Positions 59,324 through 64,000 of a stretch of DNA of 64,000 bases are shown one piece after another; within the stretch, counting starts at the first letter, position 1; each line of letters opens with the position of its first letter. The notes beneath the pieces are model-generated. The model ran no database searches. It was given only the letters and a program-made list of their open reading frames with translations, and had not been told where the DNA came from. Position numbers and translations under genes: made by a program. The DNA comes from Gemella haemolysans (GTDB lineage Bacteria; Bacillota; Bacilli; Staphylococcales; Gemellaceae): positions 826,541 through 890,540 of the forward strand of contig NZ_CP050965.1 in assembly GCF_012273215.1 (NCBI RefSeq). Direction: 5' to 3'.

Positions 59324-59352
59324 ATTCTATCACTAAATTTATAAATTTTCAA
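59324..59352 (-). promoter_or_regulatory. Promoter of the T-box/glyQS transcript
   Basis: Minus strand: -35 TTGAAA (59347-59352), 17-base spacer ending TGA, -10 TAGAAT (59324-59329). Confidence 0.75.
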
Positions 59353-59463
59353 GTTAAATTAATAAAAATATCATGAATACGTTTACTTATGAATGATAAA
59401 TTATTTAAGTTAAATTTTTAGCGTATTATTTTCACCATTATATACAACTTTTAATCAATAAGG

Positions 59464-59492
59464 TTGTACTCATTATTTATAGATGTTATAAT
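59464..59492 (+). promoter_or_regulatory. Promoter of the CPBP-protease/MFS pair
   Basis: -35 TTGTAC (59464-59469), 17-base spacer, -10 TATAAT (59487-59492), then AAGGAGG before the ATG at 59525. Confidence 0.78.
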
Positions 59493-59524
59493 AGAAAATG
59501 ATTAAAATTTAATAAGGAGGGTCT

Positions 59525-60217
59525 ATGAGATTTTCATTAACTCGTGGTAATGTTAACCACCTACTTCTTAGTGGAATTATTTATATACTAGCTGTATTCG
59601 TTATTCCACTTCAACTCCCTCGAAATATTAGTGTTGATAGTCGTGTAACTATTGTGTTATTGTTATCTTTAACAGCGACCTTTATTCTTGGTTTTATTGC
59701 TAGAAAAGGAACTAATGATTTAGATAGACAACAGTCACAATATAACCTTATCACCCTATTTGCAATTGGAATTATTGGGTTTATTTCGATGATGTTACTA
59801 CAAGGACTTCTAAACGGTTTGTTAGTATACCTATCAAACTTTTTTAGCTTTCCTACTAAAAGTAAAAACACAAGTAACGTTGTTGAAGTAATAAAACTAA
59901 AACCATACTTCGTACTATATGTAGCTGTACTAGGACCAATAATGGAAGAATTATTCTTTAGAAAAGCAGTATTTGGATATTTTTACGACGCAATGATAGG
60001 TAGTAAAAAGTGGATAAGATTCACTATTCCTGCATTAATCACAGGAATAATATTCGCACTACCTCACGATGGATTTTCACCAATTATGATCGTTTATATC
60101 GGAATGTCTTTCGTATTTTCTTATCTATATTTACATACTAAGAGAATAATTACACCTATCGTAGCTCATATTTTAATGAATAGCTTAGTAGTTCTAGTAC
60201 AATTTTTCGTAAATTAG
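59525..60217 (+). CDS. CPBP-family intramembrane metalloprotease (CAAX protease/Abi)
   Basis: A 230-residue membrane protein with about six helices. The CPBP motifs are present: EELFFRK (glutamate pair plus arginine, ~140-146), a histidine in LPHDGFSP (~178-185) and HILMN near the C-terminus. In cocci such proteins are linked to bacteriocin self-immunity or peptide maturation; no bacteriocin gene is visible nearby. It is followed 9 bases later by an MFS gene, likely cotranscribed. Confidence 0.83.
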   Translation: MRFSLTRGNVNHLLLSGIIYILAVFVIPLQLPRNISVDSRVTIVLLLSLTATFILGFIARKGTNDLDRQQSQYNLITLFAIGIIGFISMMLLQGLLNGLLVYLSNFFSFPTKSKNTSNVVEVIKLKPYFVLYVAVLGPIMEELFFRKAVFGYFYDAMIGSKKWIRFTIPALITGIIFALPHDGFSPIMIVYIGMSFVFSYLYLHTKRIITPIVAHILMNSLVVLVQFFVN

Positions 60218-60226
60218 GAGGTAAAT

Positions 60227-61384
60227 ATGTCATCAAAAACTTGGTTATCGTCTAACTACTTTTTACAATTTTTAGTAACAGGGACTTTCTTACCATTCTG
60301 GATGGTTTATCTGACTTCTGTAAAAAACTTAAGCGTTCTAGAGGCCAGTTCAATATTCTCAATGCTGTATTTCGCTAGGGTTATCAGTGGTATATTTTTA
60401 AGTCCGTATTTAATAAAAAAATACAACTTAAATATTACGATGAAATTGTCTGTGGCTTCGGGTCTTATCCTTGCGGTAAGTTATGGATTCACGAACGAAA
60501 AAATATTACTAGGAATTATCACGTTCCTATTCGGATTAATTTACTTCATGATTAATCCACTTGTAGAAGGTTTAGCTTCATTATTTTTACGCGAAGAAAA
60601 TATCGACTACGGGAAAGCACGAACATACGGATCGCTTGGGTATACAGTTGTTGGTATATTTATCGGAGGAATTTTAGGATATGTAGGTAATGGAGCTCTA
60701 TATTACATACTAATATTTTTAGTAGCACTATATTTAATGTTTATGTTCCTACCACAACCAAAATTAGTAAAAAACTTAAACTTAGATAATAACAGTAACA
60801 GCGATAAAGAAGAAAGCCTATATGGCTGGGTATTAAAAGATAGAAATGCGATATTATTAATAGTAACTATTTTCTTATACCAACTTTCTCACACAGCATA
60901 CAACAATTACAACGCTATATATTTAGAAAGTATGAACATATCAGCTAAATGGTTATCGGGAGTAATCTTAAACGTATCGGTAATCGCAGAAATTATCTTC
61001 TTTATCTTCTCAAAGAGATTGGTAGATAAAATAAAACCAAAAAATCTATTGGTGTTCGCAGGAGTTTGCGCCGTGATACGTTGGGCAGCCTTAGCGACTT
61101 TCCATAATATTTATGTATTTACAGTAATGCAAACATTCCATGCGATAACATTCGCAGTTGCACATATAGCATTCATCTTAATGCTAAATAGAGATTACAA
61201 CAATAAAGAAATAATAGATATGCAAAACCTGTATACAGCTATTTGTTTCCAACTAAGTATGGCTATAGGACTGTATATTATGGGAGCATTATGGGATATT
61301 AGTACTTCATATGTGTTCTACGCATCAGCAATTATCGCAGCTATAGGAACAGTAGTGGCAACCAGATTAAAAGCAATAAGATAA
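60227..61384 (+). CDS. MFS transporter (MFS_1-like, LacY/NupG/HcaT-type)
   Basis: A 385-residue protein with roughly twelve hydrophobic segments and a charged central loop (~180-195, LDNNSNSDKEE). The motif DYGKARTYGSLGYTVVG after helix four is typical of the MFS_1-like group, which includes nucleoside and 3-phenylpropionate transporters. Substrate unknown. Second gene after the CPBP protease, ended by a terminator at 61388-61437. Confidence 0.82.
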   Translation: MSSKTWLSSNYFLQFLVTGTFLPFWMVYLTSVKNLSVLEASSIFSMLYFARVISGIFLSPYLIKKYNLNITMKLSVASGLILAVSYGFTNEKILLGIITFLFGLIYFMINPLVEGLASLFLREENIDYGKARTYGSLGYTVVGIFIGGILGYVGNGALYYILIFLVALYLMFMFLPQPKLVKNLNLDNNSNSDKEESLYGWVLKDRNAILLIVTIFLYQLSHTAYNNYNAIYLESMNISAKWLSGVILNVSVIAEIIFFIFSKRLVDKIKPKNLLVFAGVCAVIRWAALATFHNIYVFTVMQTFHAITFAVAHIAFILMLNRDYNNKEIIDMQNLYTAICFQLSMAIGLYIMGALWDISTSYVFYASAIIAAIGTVVATRLKAIR

Positions 61385-61387
61385 GAA

Positions 61388-61437
61388 TAAAAACAACCTT
61401 CAAACATCAGAAACAATCTGAGTTTTGAGGTTGTTTT
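61388..61437 (+). terminator. Terminator after the MFS gene
   Basis: AAAAACAACCTTCAAA pairs with TTTTGAGGTTGTTTTT (small bulge), with a T-run at the 3' end. Confidence 0.8.
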
Positions 61438-61513
61438 TGTGTATAAAAAATTAAATCTGGGATTGAAATTTTTCAATACACCGGATTTAGTACACAACCG
61501 ATAAAAATCACTA

Positions 61514-61550
61514 TAAAAAAAAGGAGTTTGAAATCAAACATCCTTTTTTA
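61514..61550 (-). terminator. Terminator of the small secreted-protein gene
   Basis: AAAAAGGATGTTTGA pairs with TCAAACTCCTTTTT (one offset), followed on the minus strand by TTTTTTTATAG. Confidence 0.8.
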
Positions 61551-61564
61551 ATTCTTCATCAGTA

Positions 61565-62179
61565 TTATTTTACTGCTGAAGTTTTTGGTAAAGCTTTTTT
61601 AGCTGCTTTAATTTCTTTAACAACTTTTCCGTCTTTATCAACGATTACAGTTTTACCATCTTTATTTACTACTTTGTATCCATCTTTTGCATCTAGACCG
61701 TGTTCTTTAAGGTAACGTGCATTTTTTTGTTCTGGAGTTTCGTTTAAGATGTAGTAATTTCTTTCTGCTTTTTTAGCAGAGTTTTGAATTTTTTGGAATT
61801 TTTGTACATATACGTTACGTACTTTTAAGAAAGCATCATTGTATGCTTTGTCGTAAGCTGCTTTGATTTCAGTATAGTTGTGAGATCCACCTTCAACTGC
61901 ATCTAAAGCTTTTTTAGCTGCTACTACTGCAGGATCTTTAGCTGCTTCAGCAGCGATTTCTCCAGCATGTCCGCTTAGGTACTCTTCTACTGTACGAGCA
62001 CTTACGAATTCAGTTTGTGAATTGTAAGCATCGTTAACTCCTCCACCAACTGTTGGTTGATCATATGCACCTGGTTTATTTGCTCCACCATTGATTGGGT
62101 TTTCGTTAGCTAAAGCTGGTGTTACAGTTGCTGCTAATAATCCAGCTGATAATACTGATAATAATACTTTTTTGTTCAT
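61565..62179 (-). CDS. Small secreted protein ending in LPKTSAVK
   Basis: A 204-residue exported protein of unknown function. The signal peptide is residues 1-~25 (MNKKVLLSVLSAGLLAAT then TPALA). The mature part has a glycine/asparagine-rich start, a lysine/alanine-rich helical region (~60-130, with EIAAEAAKDPAVVAAKKAL) and a basic tail with YKVVNKDGKTVIVDKDGKVV. It ends ALPKTSAVK: the start of a sortase-like motif with no hydrophobic segment after it. The ATG at 62177-62179 is chosen because GAAAAGGAG lies upstream and gives a clean signal peptide; an in-frame ATG seven codons earlier overlaps that site. Strong promoter, with a palindrome between promoter and gene. Confidence 0.75.
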   Translation of the reverse strand: MNKKVLLSVLSAGLLAATVTPALANENPINGGANKPGAYDQPTVGGGVNDAYNSQTEFVSARTVEEYLSGHAGEIAAEAAKDPAVVAAKKALDAVEGGSHNYTEIKAAYDKAYNDAFLKVRNVYVQKFQKIQNSAKKAERNYYILNETPEQKNARYLKEHGLDAKDGYKVVNKDGKTVIVDKDGKVVKEIKAAKKALPKTSAVK

Positions 62180-62217
62180 AGTATTAAATCTCCTTTTCAT
62201 TAATAATATTATTTTTT

Positions 62218-62231
62218 AATACGATCGTATT
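62218..62231. promoter_or_regulatory. Perfect 14-bp palindrome, candidate operator
   Basis: AATACGATCGTATT reads the same on both strands. It lies about 15 bases after the -10 and about 40 bases before the start codon of the secreted-protein gene. A further CGTAT half follows at 62232. The placement fits a repressor site. Confidence 0.55.
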
Positions 62232-62244
62232 CGTATATATTGTT

Positions 62245-62273
62245 ATTATATTGAGTTTTGTAATAAAAGTCAA
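62245..62273 (-). promoter_or_regulatory. Strong promoter of the small secreted-protein gene
   Basis: Minus strand: -35 TTGACT (62268-62273), 17-base spacer, -10 TATAAT (62245-62250). The remainder of 62274-62465 is AT-rich and shows nothing further. Confidence 0.82.
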
Positions 62274-62465
62274 GTTATTTTCTTAAGTTTTTTAAGATTT
62301 TTTGTTAAAATTAGGCATTAAATAGGCATTTTTCTATTTCATTACTATTTTTATATAACGTTTAGTAAACATTCTTTCCTATAAAAATAACTTAGGTAAA
62401 TAATTTTAGCTTATCGATTTATAATTTAAATAATTTATTAAATCATCTGTTATTCTTTATACTTA

Positions 62466-63500
62466 CTATACTAGTGCACTTCGTAAATAAGCATTAATTA
62501 GTTTATGTGTTTGCTCTACTGAATCTACATGTGTTCTTTCATAAGAGTGACTTGACTCTATTCCTGCACCTAATAGCGCATGTTTTACTTCTGCTCCTGC
62601 TCGCATAGCTGCTGAAGCATCACTTCCGTAATATGGATAAATATCTAGTTTATATTCTATTCCATTTTCTTTCGCTAGATTTACTAAGTGATTTCTGAAT
62701 TCATAGTTATATGGACCACTCGCATCTTTAACACAGATAGATACTGTATATTCATCTGTTTGTTGGTCATCACCCATTGCCCCCATATCTACCGCAAGGT
62801 ATTCTACCGCTTCTTTTGGAAGACTTGAGTTTGCCCCATGACCTACTTCTTCAAACACACTGAACATAAAGTGTGTTGTAAATGGAAATTCGACTTTTTC
62901 TTCTTTATATATTCTTAGTAAATCTAGTAAAATTGCTGCACTAACTTTATCATCTAAGAATCTACTCTTAATAAATCCTGTATCTGTAATAATAGTTCTA
63001 GGGTCAAAACTAATGAAGTCTCCAACATCAATACCTAAGTCACGTGTTTCTTTTTCGTTAATTACCTTCGCATCTAATCTTACTTCCATATTATCTTCTG
63101 TACGTTCTACAGTACCCGCATCTCTATATACGTGTGTACTAGTTTGATGAACTAAGATAGTACCACTTACTGTTTTTCCTGTACTTGCTACGTGAACAAG
63201 ACAGTTTTCTCCTTCTATCATATTCCAAGGGTAACCACCTACTTTAGCTAATTTAAGTCTTCCATCAGATTTTACGGCACGAACCATAGCACCTAGTGTA
63301 TCAACATGAGCAGTGACCACACGATGTTTAGAATCGTCTTTTCCTTTTACTACTACATTCACTCCACCTTTATTAGTTCTTATTGGATTGTAGCCAAGTC
63401 TTTCTAATTCTTCTACTAAGTAATCAGAGATTTCTTTAGTATAACCTGTAGGTGATACTATACTTGTTAGTTTTTTTAAATAATTTATTGTTTCTTGCAT
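62466..63500 (-). CDS. M42-family metallopeptidase (glutamyl aminopeptidase/endoglucanase-like)
   Basis: A 344-residue cytoplasmic peptidase of the M42 family. Zinc and catalytic features are visible: VTAHVDTLGAMV, FLDDKVSAAILLDLL, FSVFEEVGHGA (catalytic and metal glutamates) and VDMGAMG. These enzymes trim N-terminal residues from peptides; some members were named endoglucanase without proof. The ATG at 63498-63500 is chosen for its AAGGGAG site 7 bases upstream; a longer in-frame start would run into the fba terminator hairpin. Confidence 0.87.
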   Translation of the reverse strand: MQETINYLKKLTSIVSPTGYTKEISDYLVEELERLGYNPIRTNKGGVNVVVKGKDDSKHRVVTAHVDTLGAMVRAVKSDGRLKLAKVGGYPWNMIEGENCLVHVASTGKTVSGTILVHQTSTHVYRDAGTVERTEDNMEVRLDAKVINEKETRDLGIDVGDFISFDPRTIITDTGFIKSRFLDDKVSAAILLDLLRIYKEEKVEFPFTTHFMFSVFEEVGHGANSSLPKEAVEYLAVDMGAMGDDQQTDEYTVSICVKDASGPYNYEFRNHLVNLAKENGIEYKLDIYPYYGSDASAAMRAGAEVKHALLGAGIESSHSYERTHVDSVEQTHKLINAYLRSALV

Positions 63501-63520
63501 TGGAATTCTCCCTTCTATTA

Positions 63521-63548
63521 AAAAAAGACTCATGCAAAGCATGAGTCT
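63521..63548 (-). terminator. Terminator of fba
   Basis: GACTCATGC pairs perfectly with GCATGAGTC around AAA, followed on the transcript by TTTTTTT. Confidence 0.9.
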
Positions 63549-63568
63549 TAAAATATGTTTCGTAGTTA

Positions 63569-64000
63569 TTATGCTTTGTTTCTTGAACCGAAGATATCGA
63601 TTTTTTCGTGAACCATAGCTTTAATAGCTTCAAATCCAGGGTTTAATAATTTACGAGGGTCGAAACCTTTAGGTTTTTGATCTCCACCTTCTTCAATGTA
63701 TTTACGTGTAGCTTCAGCAAATGCTAATTGACATTCAGTGTTAACATTAACTTTAGATACTCCTAGAGAGATAGCTTTTTGGATTTGCTCAGTTGGGATT
63801 CCTGAACCACCGTGTAATACTAATGGAATTCCACCAGTGATGTTAGAAATTTTTTCTAATGTTTCAAAGCTTAATCCAGCCCAGTTTTCTGGGTATTTAC
63901 CATGGATGTTACCAATACCTGCAGCTAGGAAGTCGATTCCTAAGTCAGCCATTGTTTTACATTCGTTTGGATCAGCTAATTCACCGCTACCGATAACTCC
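63569..64000 (-). CDS. fba: Fructose-1,6-bisphosphate aldolase, class II (C-terminal part)
   Basis: The 3' ~143 codons are in the window and the frame is open to the right edge. The glycine-rich LVLHGGSGIP and the substrate-binding VSKVNVNTECQLAF stretch are diagnostic of the zinc-dependent class II enzyme, which splits fructose bisphosphate in glycolysis. ADLGIDFLAAGIGNIHGKYP supplies a metal histidine. It ends at a strong terminator before the M42 peptidase gene. Confidence 0.95.
   Translation of the reverse strand, partial: GVIGSGELADPNECKTMADLGIDFLAAGIGNIHGKYPENWAGLSFETLEKISNITGGIPLVLHGGSGIPTEQIQKAISLGVSKVNVNTECQLAFAEATRKYIEEGGDQKPKGFDPRKLLNPGFEAIKAMVHEKIDIFGSRNKA

Noticed and set aside
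63436..63633. Minus-strand frame spanning the fba end and the M42 start
   Set aside because: It crosses the fba terminator hairpin and matches no family; a frame shadow.

Overview
The window is about 64 kb of AT-rich, gene-dense DNA from a low-GC Gram-positive coccus. The gene orders are of Bacillales type: engB-lon-clpX, and xerD-scpA-scpB-rluB followed by a SrrA/ResD-type regulator. CodY, the MurT/GatD lipid II amidation pair, LPXTG surface proteins and a compact set of housekeeping genes point the same way. Overall protein resemblance suggests Gemella; that genus call is inference, since no rRNA gene is present. I see no tRNA, rRNA, CRISPR array, intact IS element or prophage. Both ends cut a gene: an amino-acid-binding lipoprotein at base 1 and class II fructose-bisphosphate aldolase at base 64000.

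Layout, left to right. 0-6.5 kb holds an amino-acid ABC transporter, rpsP, and engB-lon-clpX. 6.8-8.05 kb is a lone aminotransferase. 8.1-13.8 kb is one seven-gene operon read leftwards: xerD-like, scpA, scpB, rluB, an orphan response regulator, murT, gatD. 14-17 kb has a YoaK-like membrane protein, two NUDIX proteins, a DUF2929 peptide and a hotdog thioesterase. 17-21.7 kb has codY and a tRNA-modification operon (cysteine desulfurase, thiI, trmFO). 21.9-27.6 kb has thioesterase-plsC-cmk, topB, a nucleoside deoxyribosyltransferase and threonine aldolase. 27.6-32.1 kb has a MacB/FtsX-type ABC exporter and an intact Rgg/MutR-type regulator. 32.1-36.3 kb is a decaying accessory locus: a 5'-truncated, multiply broken surface-exclusion-like protein next to a broken second rgg. 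36.5-57.5 kb carries purA, a large LPXTG protein with two serine-protease domains, and an eleven-gene purine operon (purE-K-L-C-F-M-N-H-D-B-fhs). 57.7-64 kb has glyQS behind a glycine T-box, a CPBP protease, an MFS transporter, a small secreted protein, an M42 peptidase and the fba 3' part.

Functional links: the purine operon takes PRPP to AMP and IMP intermediates and ends with fhs, which makes the 10-formyl-THF that PurN and PurH consume; purA stands alone. The desulfurase-thiI-trmFO operon groups two tRNA uridine modifications. The xerD-scp operon groups chromosome segregation, rRNA modification, regulation and peptidoglycan precursor amidation.

Most notable: a two-copy structured intergenic repeat of about 178 bp placed just 3' of engB and of the LPXTG protease gene; a XerD homologue that has lost three catalytic residues; a SrrA/ResD-type regulator without its kinase; a decayed locus whose lesions lie mostly in homopolymer runs; a tandem-protease adhesin-like protein with long in-frame DNA repeats; a very short glycine T-box leader; and a perfect palindrome between a near-consensus promoter and a small secreted protein ending in LPKTSAVK.
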